Shown here: one piece after another, positions 26,049 to 34,977 of the stretch
How positions within the stretch are numbered: the first letter of the stretch is position 1
Layout: each line of letters starts with the position of its first letter
Assembly: GCA_964548855.1 (NCBI GenBank)
Contig: CAZJSR010000010.1
Coordinates: 1 to 62,194 of the forward strand
Reading direction: 5' to 3'
Length of the DNA stretch: 62,194 bases
From: UBA3206 sp964548855
GTDB lineage: Bacteria; Bacillota_I; Bacilli_A; Acholeplasmatales; Anaeroplasmataceae
The notes under the pieces: model-generated
Told to the model about the DNA's origin: nothing
What the model saw: the letters and a program-made list of their open reading frames with translations, nothing else
Database searches by the model: none
Program-made: the position numbers and the translations under genes

Positions 26049-27044
26049 ATGGCGAATATAACAATATATGATGTTGCAGGTGCAGCAAAGGTTAGTTTAG
26101 CTACAGTAAGTAGAGTTTTAAATAATCCTGAAAAAGTAAACGCAGATACTAGAGAAAGAGTACTTAAAGTTATTAAGGAATTAGGGTATAGACCAAACGC
26201 AATCGCTAGAGGTCTTGCGAGTCGTAAAACAACAACTGTGGGTATTATGTTATCGGATGTTACACGTGCATCAACTAGTCAGTTACTAGGTGGTATTATT
26301 GATATCGCAAAGAAATATAATTATGCCGTAAAGATTTTCTCTATGGCTGGAGATAGTGATATAGAAGAATCTATTAGAAATGTAGTAGCTGAACAAGTTG
26401 ATGGAATTATTTTTATGAATGATGAACTTGATTCAAAACAAATGGAAATTGTAAAAGAAAGAGTAATTGATGCGAATATTCCAATAGTATTAGCGAATGT
26501 TATGACAAATGATGAGTCATTTCCTTCAGTAATGATTGATTATGTTGAAGCTTCATACCAATTGACAAAAGAATTAATTTCTAAAGGTAAAAAGGAAATA
26601 TATATGTTATCAACTGTAAGAAAATATTCTGTTAACTCTGGTAAAGTTTCTGGGTATACAAAAGCTATGGAAGAAGCGGGTCTTGAACCTAAAGTATTCC
26701 GTACAAGTGGTGATGTTAATGTTAGTACACCTCACTTTGAAGAATTTTTTGCAAATAAAAAGGTAGATGCAGCGTTAGCTGTTCGTGATAGTATTGCCGT
26801 AGCGTTTTTAAATGTTATGGTTGAGCAAGGAAGAAATGTACCTGAGGATGTTAGTGTAATAGGATTTCAAAACACAAAATATGCAGTTTTATCAAGACCT
26901 ACCTTGACATGTATTGATAATCCGGTGTATGATATAGGTGCTGTGTCAATGAGATTATTGACAAAGCTTATGAAAAATGAACACATTGAAAACTATCATA
27001 TATTATTACCACATAATATAATTAGAAGAAAGTCAATGGTATAG
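26049..27044 (+). CDS. ccpA: LacI-family catabolite control protein A
   Basis: Global carbon regulator that binds cre sites with phospho-Ser-HPr as co-repressor. The 331-residue protein starts with ITIYDVAGAAKVSLATVSRVLNN, the LacI helix-turn-helix, then RPNAIARGLASRKTTTVGI, the hinge and entry to the periplasmic-binding-like domain. QVDGIIFM, PSVMIDY, and the C-terminal YDIGAVSMRLLTKLM are characteristic of CcpA rather than of sugar-specific LacI repressors. The ATG at 26049 lies after GGAGTG; a GTG nine bases earlier is less likely. The tyrS T-box begins within ten bases of its stop, so part of the tyrS mRNA may come from the ccpA promoter. Confidence 0.88.
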   Translation: MANITIYDVAGAAKVSLATVSRVLNNPEKVNADTRERVLKVIKELGYRPNAIARGLASRKTTTVGIMLSDVTRASTSQLLGGIIDIAKKYNYAVKIFSMAGDSDIEESIRNVVAEQVDGIIFMNDELDSKQMEIVKERVIDANIPIVLANVMTNDESFPSVMIDYVEASYQLTKELISKGKKEIYMLSTVRKYSVNSGKVSGYTKAMEEAGLEPKVFRTSGDVNVSTPHFEEFFANKKVDAALAVRDSIAVAFLNVMVEQGRNVPEDVSVIGFQNTKYAVLSRPTLTCIDNPVYDIGAVSMRLLTKLMKNEHIENYHILLPHNIIRRKSMV

Positions 27045-27047
27045 TCT

Positions 27048-27252
27048 GATAGGAATAAGTAGTAATATATTTATTATTTAGAGAACTAATGGTTGGTGAA
27101 AATTAGTTAATGGTATATTATGAATACATCCTGGAGATTTCTTATGAAAAGTAAGAACGGTTGTGCGTTATAACTTTTGAGTGCTAGATTTTATCTAGAA
27201 TTAAGGTGGTACCACGTTTAATGCGTCCTTATATCGAGGGCGCTTTTTTTTA
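27048..27252 (+). ncRNA. T-box riboswitch, tyrosine specific, upstream of tyrS
   Basis: The conserved T-box AAGGTGGTACCACG is at 27203-27216, followed by a terminator GCGTCC...GGGCGC with a T run (27223-27250). Stem I begins about 27050 with a GAGAACTAATGGTTGGTGAAAA-type distal loop. The likely specifier is TAC at 27125-27127 in GAATACATC, a tyrosine codon, in agreement with the tyrS gene below. Uncharged tRNA-Tyr should stabilise the antiterminator and permit tyrS transcription. Confidence 0.93.
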
Positions 27253-27273
27253 TTTTATTAAAGGAGAATTTAT

Positions 27274-28509
27274 ATGACAATTTATGAAGAATTAGAATGG
27301 AGAGGACTTATTAAAGATATATCTGATCCATCAATTAAAGAAAAATTAAATAAAGGAGGAATGACTTTTTATATTGGGACTGATCCAACTGGCGATAGTT
27401 TACATATAGGACATTTCTCAAGTTTTCTAATATGCAAAAGATTAAAAGATGCTGGGCATAATCCGATTATATTAGTTGGAGGTGCGACAGGTCTTATTGG
27501 AGATCCAAAACCAGATGCAGAACGTCCGATGGTTACATATGAAACTGTTAATCATAATTTCAACTGTTTAAAGACTCAAATTAAGAAAATTTTTGGAGAC
27601 GATATTGAAGTTGTAAATAATTACGATTGGTCTAAAGATTTAAATTTTATTGATTTTTTAAGAGATTATGGTAAATATTTTAATATTAACTATATGATGC
27701 AAAAAGATATTATCGCAAGAAGACTTGAAGCAGGAGAAGGTATTACATATACTGAATTCTCATATATGATTATGCAAGCTCTTGATTTCTATTGGTTAAA
27801 TCAAAATAAAAATGTTTCAATGCAAGTTGCAGGTCAAGACCAATGGGGAAATATTACTGCAGGTATTGAACTTGTAAGACGTAAAGCTGGACGTGAAGTT
27901 TATGGATTTACAATGCCTCTTTTAACAAAATCAGATGGAACTAAATTTGGAAAAACAAATGGGAAAGCTGTATGGCTTGATAGTAAGAAAACTAGTCCAT
28001 ATGAAATGTATCAATTCTTTATTAACTCAGAAGATAGTAAAGTAATCGATTATTTGAAATTCTTAACATTCTTATCTAAAGAAGAAATCTTAGAATTAGA
28101 AAAATCTCATTTAAGAGAACCTGAAAAAAGAGAAGCTCATAAGGCATTAGCTAAAGAAGTAATTACATTCCTTCATGGTAAAGAAGCATATGATGAAGCC
28201 CTACATATTTCTGAGGCTTTATTTGCAGGAGATATTAAATCATTAACTGCTAAGGAAATTGAAATGGGATTTAATGATCTAACATCTGTTTCAGTTTTAG
28301 AAGATACTCTATTAGTTGATGCTTTAATAGATGTTAAACTTGCATCAAGTAAAAGAGAGGCTCGAGAATTTATTAAAAACGGTGCGGTATTACTTAATGG
28401 TGTTAAGTGTCAAGATTTAGAAAAGAAATTATCTAAGTCAGATGCGATTGAAAATAAGTATATTGTTCTTAGACGTGGTAAGAAATTATACGCATTACTA
28501 AAATTTTAA
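27274..28509 (+). CDS. tyrS: Tyrosyl-tRNA synthetase
   Basis: Charges tRNA-Tyr with tyrosine. The 411-residue class I synthetase has YIGTDPTGDSLHIGH (HIGH motif), AGQDQWGNI, and KFGKT at about 224-228 in the place of KMSKS, as is normal for bacterial TyrRS. A C-terminal S4 RNA-binding domain (SSKREAREFIKNGAVLLNG) completes it. An AAAGGAG ribosome site precedes the ATG. Controlled by the upstream T-box. Confidence 0.97.
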   Translation: MTIYEELEWRGLIKDISDPSIKEKLNKGGMTFYIGTDPTGDSLHIGHFSSFLICKRLKDAGHNPIILVGGATGLIGDPKPDAERPMVTYETVNHNFNCLKTQIKKIFGDDIEVVNNYDWSKDLNFIDFLRDYGKYFNINYMMQKDIIARRLEAGEGITYTEFSYMIMQALDFYWLNQNKNVSMQVAGQDQWGNITAGIELVRRKAGREVYGFTMPLLTKSDGTKFGKTNGKAVWLDSKKTSPYEMYQFFINSEDSKVIDYLKFLTFLSKEEILELEKSHLREPEKREAHKALAKEVITFLHGKEAYDEALHISEALFAGDIKSLTAKEIEMGFNDLTSVSVLEDTLLVDALIDVKLASSKREAREFIKNGAVLLNGVKCQDLEKKLSKSDAIENKYIVLRRGKKLYALLKF

Positions 28510-28523
28510 TATCATCATTAATC

Positions 28524-28553
28524 AAAATAGGAAATGAAAACATTTCCTATTTT
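28524..28553 (+). terminator. Rho-independent terminator after tyrS
   Basis: AAAATAGGAAATG and CATTTCCTATTTT form a perfect 13-base stem with an AAAA loop. The T tract is interrupted. Confidence 0.75.
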
Positions 28554-28602
28554 ATTATCTTTAAAAAATGGTATAATATATATGTTTTGGAGGTTACCTG
28601 TT

Positions 28603-30726
28603 ATGATAACGAAGTTTTTATACCAATTAGATAATTCACAAAGAAAGGTTATTGTAGGGATAGTTGAGGATGATGAAATTGAAACTATCGATTCCCTAAC
28701 AACATTTAAATTAGTACAAGATACAAAAGCGATTCTTCGTCCTAATGATAAGGTATTATATAATGTTGGAAAACAAGGATATATAGTATTTCACTCAGAA
28801 GATGGAGACAGATATTTAGATATAAATATTTTTGGAGATGAGGTAAAAATAAATGTAACAAAGAATATTTCATTTGCTTCATCATATAGCGAAGATTTCT
28901 TTGGCGTTATTTTAGATTATGCATCATATTTTGGCTTTGAGGATGTTGAATTTATATTCAATGGAATGAAAAAGTCGAAAAATGGAAGTATAGATGATGA
29001 ATATGATCATTACTTCAAAAGAGTAACAGATGCTTCTTACTGTAAAATTAATAAAGATGATAAAGCATATTTTTTATCAAGAAATGAAGATATGTCATAT
29101 TTTTTAACACCAGACTTTTCTCAAGCTAGTAAGGTGAAAAAAAATGAAATTAGAAAAGTATTAATTATTAATAAATTCATTAATTCTAAGACTGAAAGAA
29201 AAGATTTGTCTTTCTCTCCTTATAAAGCACTTGTTTCAGATAATGTATACTATTATGCAGGCCTAAATCCTTTTAAAGCTACATATACTGATGATGTTTT
29301 AACATTAGAACTTGAACCTGTAATTGATGTAAGTGCGAGATTAATTAAATCTGAAGAAATCTTCTTAGGTTTAAAAGATGTATCATATTTAATTAGTAAA
29401 GAAAAAACTAATAAGAGATATTATCTAGAAGTTGATGGTAAGTATGTAAAAGAAACAAGTCCTTTTATGTATGAATTTGTTTCAAATCCATTTGATGCAT
29501 CGCCATTATTAGATTATGATATTGAGATTGTTAAATCCTTATTGAAAGTATTTGATCCTAGTAAAAAAGTATTGAGAAAAAATAAGAACAATTTTATGTA
29601 TTACGAAAAAAATATCTATACATTAACTGATAACGCAATCTCAGGATATGATAATGGAAAAATGATTGATAAAGATATATATGATGAATTTATTTCTACA
29701 TTTAATACAAACTTTAATAACAAGAAAAGAGATAGTGGTCTAATACTTATTAGAGATGGTAAGTATTTAAGTATGGAAATTATTTCAAGTACTAGATTTT
29801 CTGTATATTTATCTGACTCAAGTTATAATGCTAGTTTATTTACAGATAAAGAAGCTAAAGTACTTGAAAAATTATTTAATTGGAATTTTAAATATAGAGA
29901 AATAAAAAATCTATTAGTTAAAGATTTATCATTATACAAGATTAATATAGACAATAAAAAATCTATACTAGATGAATATAAGAATATTATGAAAGATATC
30001 ACTAGTAAAAAAACACCTGTTGTTGCGTATGATAAACCATCAGAAATTAAATGTGAAACAGAAAAAGGTGCTCTTGAATATTTAAGACGTTTTTATATGA
30101 AAGATGTTTTTGATTTTAAGAAATTATTTGAATTAGTTTTAAATGATGAGATAAAAAATGTTTTAATAGTATCAACTAAGTTTAATTTAGAACTTCAAGG
30201 TTTAGCACTTGCCGCTAATTCTAAATTAAATGTAACAATATTAAATGAAAATAAATTTGGTTATTTACCAAATATCTATTTAAATAATAATATTAAAATA
30301 GATGGAATGTATCGTTTGAAATTACAAAATTTACCTAAGACTTTCTTGAAATCATATGATTTAATTGTATTTGGTCTTGGCTTTGATGAAGATGAAATCT
30401 TATTTAAAGATACTTTAGATGAATTATGTAAGGATGATAGGGATGTAGTTTTTGTAAATACAAAACATGCTCAATTTGAACCTGAGGTAGATAAATTCTA
30501 CGAATATTTCTCATCTAAAATTTCTCTTAAGAGAAAGTATTTCAATTATGATATGCCGTATACTGATGACATACTAGCACTTGATGAAGAATTTACTAAT
30601 TATTTATATAGGATTCAATCTATTAATCAATATCCATCTGTAAAATTGGATAAAAAATATTCATATCATAGTATAGTTATTAAACATAATAATGAACTAA
30701 AAGATTTTTATAAAAAAGAAGATTAA
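28603..30726 (+). CDS. Large protein of unknown function
   Basis: A 707-residue soluble-looking protein that I do not recognise. It has no signal peptide or clear transmembrane helix. The first ~400 residues are beta-rich and contain repeated segments resembling each other loosely (KNISFASSYSEDFFGVIL, KDKAYFLS, NVYYYAGL). The C-terminal ~180 residues look like an alpha/beta Rossmann-like domain: NVLIVSTKFNLELQGLALAANS, LNVTILNENK, YDLIVFGLGFD, DRDVVFVNTK, reminiscent of a methyltransferase-like or glycosyltransferase-like fold, though no diagnostic motif is kept. The ATG at 28603 is chosen for GGAGGTTACC upstream and because a TATAAT box (28572-28577) lies in the alternative longer N terminus. 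Confidence 0.65.
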   Translation: MITKFLYQLDNSQRKVIVGIVEDDEIETIDSLTTFKLVQDTKAILRPNDKVLYNVGKQGYIVFHSEDGDRYLDINIFGDEVKINVTKNISFASSYSEDFFGVILDYASYFGFEDVEFIFNGMKKSKNGSIDDEYDHYFKRVTDASYCKINKDDKAYFLSRNEDMSYFLTPDFSQASKVKKNEIRKVLIINKFINSKTERKDLSFSPYKALVSDNVYYYAGLNPFKATYTDDVLTLELEPVIDVSARLIKSEEIFLGLKDVSYLISKEKTNKRYYLEVDGKYVKETSPFMYEFVSNPFDASPLLDYDIEIVKSLLKVFDPSKKVLRKNKNNFMYYEKNIYTLTDNAISGYDNGKMIDKDIYDEFISTFNTNFNNKKRDSGLILIRDGKYLSMEIISSTRFSVYLSDSSYNASLFTDKEAKVLEKLFNWNFKYREIKNLLVKDLSLYKINIDNKKSILDEYKNIMKDITSKKTPVVAYDKPSEIKCETEKGALEYLRRFYMKDVFDFKKLFELVLNDEIKNVLIVSTKFNLELQGLALAANSKLNVTILNENKFGYLPNIYLNNNIKIDGMYRLKLQNLPKTFLKSYDLIVFGLGFDEDEILFKDTLDELCKDDRDVVFVNTKHAQFEPEVDKFYEYFSSKISLKRKYFNYDMPYTDDILALDEEFTNYLYRIQSINQYPSVKLDKKYSYHSIVIKHNNELKDFYKKED

Positions 30727-30732
30727 TAAAAT

Positions 30733-30779
30733 AAAGATTATAAGTTACTAATTAATTTAGATAATTTGTAATCTTTTTT
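30733..30779 (+). terminator. Probable terminator after the 707-residue protein gene
   Basis: AAAGATTA and TAATCTTT pair across a long AT-rich loop, followed by T residues. Weak but well placed. Confidence 0.5.
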
Positions 30780-30861
30780 ATTTATTAAATTACAAAATTA
30801 TGAAATTATTACCAATTTTATATTAAATATTAGTAAAAATATGCGTTTTTATTAAAACAAA

Positions 30862-31225
30862 GTGTTGGAATTATTTATTGTACCATTTTTATTAGTACTG
30901 ATTTCATGTAAGGATGATTCATTTAAACTAGAGAAAAGTGATAATGATATGTATATTTATAGAGTAACAAATGAACCTAAAAATACTAAATTATCAAATG
31001 ATGATAAAGAATATATCATAAATGAAATTAATGATTTAGATTTTAATTATGTTGAAACTGAAACTATATATGGTCATATATGAAATTTCGTATGGTGAAT
31101 TTAATATATTTTTTCAAGGTAAAAATGGTGAATATATAAATGTCACACATAATGATTCTAATACATATTATGCAACTAAAAATAATACAAGTAATTTATA
31201 TAAAAAATTAAGCGAACTAATATAA
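30862..31225 (+). pseudogene. Frameshifted small lipoprotein gene
   Basis: The open frame from a GTG at 30862 encodes a hydrophobic stretch with a lipobox (LVLISCKDD) and stops at 31083. In the next frame, from 31073 to 31225, a coherent continuation is found (VIYEISYGEFNIFFQGKNGE, then a tail ending KKLSELI), so one inserted or two deleted bases near 31065-31080 explain the break. The N terminus is also poor: no ribosome site, no positively charged n-region, and an ATG at 30841 that runs into a stop after four codons. A decayed lipoprotein of about 120 residues is the best reading; a sequencing error is possible. Family not recognised. Confidence 0.6.
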
Positions 31226-31235
31226 AGTAAAAATT

Positions 31236-31267
31236 AGTAGTGAATAATAATTTGTTCACTACTTTTT
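31236..31267 (+). terminator. Rho-independent terminator after the lipoprotein pseudogene
   Basis: AGTAGTGAA and TTCACTACT pair, and a T run follows. Confidence 0.8.
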
Positions 31268-31312
31268 TGTATTAATTATTATTCTTAAACATAGAATATT
31301 ATAGGTGAGACT

Positions 31313-31813
31313 ATGAAAACGATTGTTTATAATAGTGTGGTATTTCTTGTTTTACTAATTTTATCTATTATATTTCATTATGTTTATGAATGGTGTAATT
31401 ATAATAAATATATTTCATACTTTGTGCCTATAAATGAAAGTATATGGGAACATTTAAAACTATTATATTTTCCTGCTTTATTAGTTTTACTATTGGAATT
31501 TAGTATATTTAAGTATAATAAGAAATATTTTGTATCGTCTATTTTAAGTCTTTCTATATCCATGTTATCTATTATAGTTCTTTACTATACTATAACTGGT
31601 GTTATAGGCATGAATATAGATGTTATTAATATAGGTATTATGATTATAAGTATAATTTTATATTTATATTTAAGGAGATTATTTTATAAAATTAATTTAA
31701 GTACTAATTTATTTTTATCAATAACTTTAACAATAATGTGGTTTTTATATTTTATTCTTTTTACTTATAATCCACCTAATCTAGGTTTATTTGGAAAGTT
31801 AATTTATTGTTAA
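31313..31813 (+). CDS. DUF6512-like integral membrane protein
   Basis: A 166-residue, very hydrophobic protein with about five transmembrane helices. The segment FHYVYEW followed by PINESIWEHLKLLYFPALL is the recognisable signature of the DUF6512 family. The family function is unknown. AGGTGAGAC precedes the ATG. It lies between a decayed lipoprotein and enolase, both apparently independent units. Confidence 0.65.
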   Translation: MKTIVYNSVVFLVLLILSIIFHYVYEWCNYNKYISYFVPINESIWEHLKLLYFPALLVLLLEFSIFKYNKKYFVSSILSLSISMLSIIVLYYTITGVIGMNIDVINIGIMIISIILYLYLRRLFYKINLSTNLFLSITLTIMWFLYFILFTYNPPNLGLFGKLIYC

Positions 31814-31863
31814 ATTAGAATTATTTTAGTATAATATAAATGGATTATTATGGAGGTTTTAAT

Positions 31864-33171
31864 ATGCCAATTATTACAAGAATATATGCAAGAGAAGTTC
31901 TAGATTCAAGAGGAAATCCAACTGTTGAAGTTGAAGTTTATACTGAAAGTGGATCTTTTGGTAGAGCGATTGTACCAAGCGGAGCTTCTACTGGAGAATA
32001 TGAAGCACTTGAACTACGTGATGGTGATTTAAATAGATTTAGAGGTAAGGGTGTTTTAAAAGCAGTTAAAAATGTTAATGATGTTATTGCACCTCTTTTA
32101 TTAGGAATGGATGTAAGAAGTCAACTTGTTATAGATAAGACTATGATAAAAATAGATAATACTCCTGATAAAAGTAATTTAGGTGCAAACGCAATACTTG
32201 CGGTATCTATGGCATGTGCAAGATGTGCAGCTGATTATTTAGGTGTTAGTTTATATAATTATTTAGGTGGTTTTAATGCAAAATATATGCCAGTTCCGAT
32301 GATGAATATTTTAAATGGCGGAGCACATGCTGATTTTTGTATTGATTTTCAAGAAATAATGATTATCTGCGCTAATGCTAAGTCAATTAAAGAAGCTATT
32401 AGATGGGGTAGCGAGATATTTTATAGTTTAAAAGATATCTTAAAATCTAAGGGTTATAATACATCTGTTGGAGATGAAGGAGGATATGCACCTAAGTTAT
32501 CTAGTAATGAAGAAGCTTTTAGTTTAGTTTGTGATGCGATAAAAAATGCAGGTTTTAAACCAGGTGAGGATGTTTTTTTAGCTATAGATGCAGCATCTAG
32601 TGAGTTTTATAATGAAAAGACTAAATTATATGAATTAAAGAGTGAAAATAAAAATTTAACATATAATGAATTAATTGATTATTATGATATGCTTATTAAT
32701 AAATATCCTATTATTTCTATTGAAGATGGTCTATGTGAAAATGATTGGGAAGGTTGGAAGGCTTTAACTGTAAGATTATCTAATAGAGTTCAGTTAGTAG
32801 GTGATGATTTATTTGTTACAAATACAAAGAGACTTCGCAAAGGAATTGATGAAAAAGTTGCGAATTCAATTTTGATTAAAGTTAATCAAATAGGTACATT
32901 AACAGAAACATTTGATGCGATTGAAATGGCAAAAAGAGCAGGCTACACTGCTATAATATCTCATAGAAGTGGTGAAAGTGAAGATACTACAATCGCAGAT
33001 ATTGCGATAAGTGCTAATGTTATGCAAATAAAAACAGGCTCTTTATCTAGAACAGATAGAATTGCAAAATATAATCAATTAATTAGAATTGAGGAAGAAT
33101 TAAATGATTATGGGTTAGAAAAAATTTCGATATTCCCGGGTATTGACGCATTTTATAATATTAAGAAGTAA
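31864..33171 (+). CDS. eno: Enolase
   Basis: Interconverts 2-phosphoglycerate and phosphoenolpyruvate in glycolysis. The 435-residue protein contains IYAREVLDSRGNPTVEVEV at its N terminus, PSGASTGEYEA, the VGDEGGYAP motif (catalytic Glu), SIEDGLCENDWEGW and GDDLFVTN (magnesium ligands), IKVNQIGTLTE (catalytic Lys) and SHRSGESEDT. Start at 31864 is set by GGAGGTTTTA upstream; the preceding TATAAT-like box at about 31832 falls in the longer alternative reading, supporting this choice. It is not clustered with other glycolytic genes. Confidence 0.97.
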   Translation: MPIITRIYAREVLDSRGNPTVEVEVYTESGSFGRAIVPSGASTGEYEALELRDGDLNRFRGKGVLKAVKNVNDVIAPLLLGMDVRSQLVIDKTMIKIDNTPDKSNLGANAILAVSMACARCAADYLGVSLYNYLGGFNAKYMPVPMMNILNGGAHADFCIDFQEIMIICANAKSIKEAIRWGSEIFYSLKDILKSKGYNTSVGDEGGYAPKLSSNEEAFSLVCDAIKNAGFKPGEDVFLAIDAASSEFYNEKTKLYELKSENKNLTYNELIDYYDMLINKYPIISIEDGLCENDWEGWKALTVRLSNRVQLVGDDLFVTNTKRLRKGIDEKVANSILIKVNQIGTLTETFDAIEMAKRAGYTAIISHRSGESEDTTIADIAISANVMQIKTGSLSRTDRIAKYNQLIRIEEELNDYGLEKISIFPGIDAFYNIKK

Positions 33172-33236
33172 TATCTTTAAAAATATATTACATTTGATTT
33201 TTTTATGATAATATATTTTTAAGGAGGAAAGAGAAA

Positions 33237-33782
33237 ATGAATTTTTTTAAAGAACATCTTCAAAAGATAATATATATTATTGCGATTGGTGCATTTTTGT
33301 TAGTTTTACCAAATCTTATAACAACAATTGATACATTAGAATTAGATGCTAAGGCTATCTTCTTTGTTTTATATTATTTAATGGTGATTGTTGCGTCTAT
33401 TTTAATATTTATGATTGCACGCAAGAATGTAAAAGATAAGGATTTAATTAATGGAAGTCTTATTTTACTTATGCTTTGTGAAATGCCAATGACCATTTAT
33501 TTCATTTTATTACAATATGATATGGGACTTTCTGTTTCATCAAATTATCTTATGGATTTTATATTATATTTAATTATATCAATTTATGTGATAGTAGTTA
33601 TAACAAGAAACAAAGATTTAAATGCTTTAATTATTCCGCTCGGTGTATTAATGGTTTTAGAATTACCGTCAATTTTTTCGAATGACAAAGTATCAACTGC
33701 AAAATTTCTTATGTATTTAGCCTTAATGCTTGTGATTACTTTAAAAGACGATAATACTTTTGACTATTTTGATGTTAATTAA
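33237..33782 (+). CDS. Integral membrane protein of unknown function
   Basis: A 181-residue protein with about six hydrophobic helices and short polar loops (residues ~12-30, 40-60, 72-92, 105-122, 125-145, 152-168). No motif was recognised. AAGGAGGAAAG gives a strong ribosome site. A strong bidirectional terminator follows, shared with hslO on the other strand. Confidence 0.65.
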   Translation: MNFFKEHLQKIIYIIAIGAFLLVLPNLITTIDTLELDAKAIFFVLYYLMVIVASILIFMIARKNVKDKDLINGSLILLMLCEMPMTIYFILLQYDMGLSVSSNYLMDFILYLIISIYVIVVITRNKDLNALIIPLGVLMVLELPSIFSNDKVSTAKFLMYLALMLVITLKDDNTFDYFDVN

Positions 33783-33795
33783 TAGGAAATGATAT

Positions 33796-33843
33796 AAAAA
33801 AGGACAGTTTATGTGTTCGGTACTCAATAAAACTGTCCTTTTT
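33796..33843. terminator. Bidirectional terminator between the membrane protein gene and hslO
   Basis: AAAAAAGGACAGTTT pairs with AAACTGTCCTTTTT, leaving a T run on either strand. It serves the plus-strand membrane protein gene and the minus-strand hslO gene. Confidence 0.85.
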
Positions 33844-33852
33844 ATATGTATT

Positions 33853-34722
33853 TTATCTTTCTAATTGATGAAGCATTTTTTCAAGATCTTTTTTTTCGAA
33901 ATCATATGTTTTCTTACAAAAACTACATGTGACACTAGCTTTTCCATCTTCGTTAATAATATCTGTAATTTCTTTTTTACCAAGTGACATAATTCCTTTA
34001 AAGAAACGATCACGATTACAAGGACAAGAATAAGATATATTGTCGCGCCCTAATATCGTAAAGTCATCACCTGCTAATTCTCTAATAATAAGTTCAGGAG
34101 TATATCCCTCATTTATCATTTGACTTACTGATTTGATATTTGAAAGTCTTTCTTCTATTTTTGAAATAATTTCATCAGGACATCCTGGCATTAATTGAAG
34201 AATAAAACCACCAGCTGCAAGGCATGAGTTATCAGTATCTACTAATACACCAAGTCCAACTGAAGATGGAGTTTGTTCACTTTCTGCGAAATAATAAGTG
34301 AAATCTTCAGCGATTTCTCCTGTTTGAATTCTTACAGAAGAAGAGAATGGTTGTTTCATATTTAAATCTTTTATGACATGTAAATAACCATCACCAACAG
34401 CTTTTCCTACTGCAAGATGTCCATTATTATATTGTAAGAAAACTTCCGGATTTCCAACAAGTCCTCTAACATTTCCATTACATGCTTCTACAAGGATTTG
34501 ACCTAAAGGTCCGTCTATTTCAAATTTTACAGTTAAATGTTCATCGCTTTTATAATTGACGCTCATCATCGCTACACATGTAAGCACTCTACCTAAAGCT
34601 GCAGTAGCAGTAGGCCAAAGTCCATGTATATATCTTGCATGCTCAACAAGATTTGTGCTTGATGCGGCGTAAATTCTGACATATTTATCATAAGCTAACG
34701 CTCTTACTACATAATCTTCCAT
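33853..34722 (-). CDS. hslO: Redox-regulated chaperone Hsp33
   Basis: Holdase chaperone activated by oxidative unfolding. The 289-residue protein starts MEDYVVRALAYD, has HLTVKFEIDGPLGQILVEA and the GxVRG turn typical of the family, and ends with the zinc-binding redox switch: Cys233-x-Cys235 (CPC) and Cys266-x2-Cys269 (CSFC). All four cysteines are present, so the switch should function. GGTGATT precedes the start on the minus strand. It is a single-gene unit. Confidence 0.95.
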   Translation of the reverse strand: MEDYVVRALAYDKYVRIYAASSTNLVEHARYIHGLWPTATAALGRVLTCVAMMSVNYKSDEHLTVKFEIDGPLGQILVEACNGNVRGLVGNPEVFLQYNNGHLAVGKAVGDGYLHVIKDLNMKQPFSSSVRIQTGEIAEDFTYYFAESEQTPSSVGLGVLVDTDNSCLAAGGFILQLMPGCPDEIISKIEERLSNIKSVSQMINEGYTPELIIRELAGDDFTILGRDNISYSCPCNRDRFFKGIMSLGKKEITDIINEDGKASVTCSFCKKTYDFEKKDLEKMLHQLER

Positions 34723-34766
34723 ATAATCACCATATCAATTATATCAAAAATTCGACTTTATAGCAA

Positions 34767-34780
34767 AGAAAACGCTTTTA
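34767..34780. promoter_or_regulatory. cre-like site between hslO and the arg leader promoter
   Basis: AGAAAACGCTTTTA keeps the central AAACGCTTT core of a cre site, with two mismatches to TGWNANCGNTNWCA at the outer positions. It lies 45 bases upstream of hslO and 13 bases upstream of the -35 box at 34793. Confidence 0.4.
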
Positions 34781-34792
34781 ATTCAAAACATA

Positions 34793-34820
34793 TTGACTAC
34801 TTTTTTTTATTGTGTAAAAT
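34793..34820 (+). promoter_or_regulatory. Promoter for the candidate leader RNA upstream of the arg T-box
   Basis: TTGACT at 34793-34798 and TAAAAT at 34815-34820 with a 16-base spacer. The expected start of transcription at about 34827 coincides with the first base of a GAAA-tetraloop hairpin. Confidence 0.6.
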
Positions 34821-34826
34821 AAAGTT

Positions 34827-34957
34827 GTTAAGGAAACTTAACGACCTTGCAAAGATAGTTTAATATTAAAAGTAAACTTGAGTATAATTATGACGGACTA
34901 ATACATCATAATTATTAGTCTTATAAAAGGACTAATACTTGAGTTAGTCCTTTTTTT
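34827..34957 (+). ncRNA. Candidate structured RNA with its own terminator, upstream of the arginine T-box
   Basis: About 131 nt. It opens with GTTAAG-GAAA-CTTAAC (34827-34842), a perfect tetraloop hairpin. AGTTTA/TAAACT can pair around 34857-34877. ATAATTATGA (34884-34893) pairs perfectly with TCATAATTAT (34906-34915), enclosing a loop CGGACTAATACA. The RNA ends in a terminator, AAAAGGACTAA with TTAGTCCTTTT and a T run (34925-34957). The loop copy GGACTAATAC duplicates the left arm of the terminator, and TATTAGTC at 34913-34920 can also pair with it, so mutually exclusive structures are possible. It could be an attenuator or a small RNA. I do not recognise a known family. Confidence 0.5.
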
Positions 34958-34977
34958 ATTAAATAATATATTCCTAT

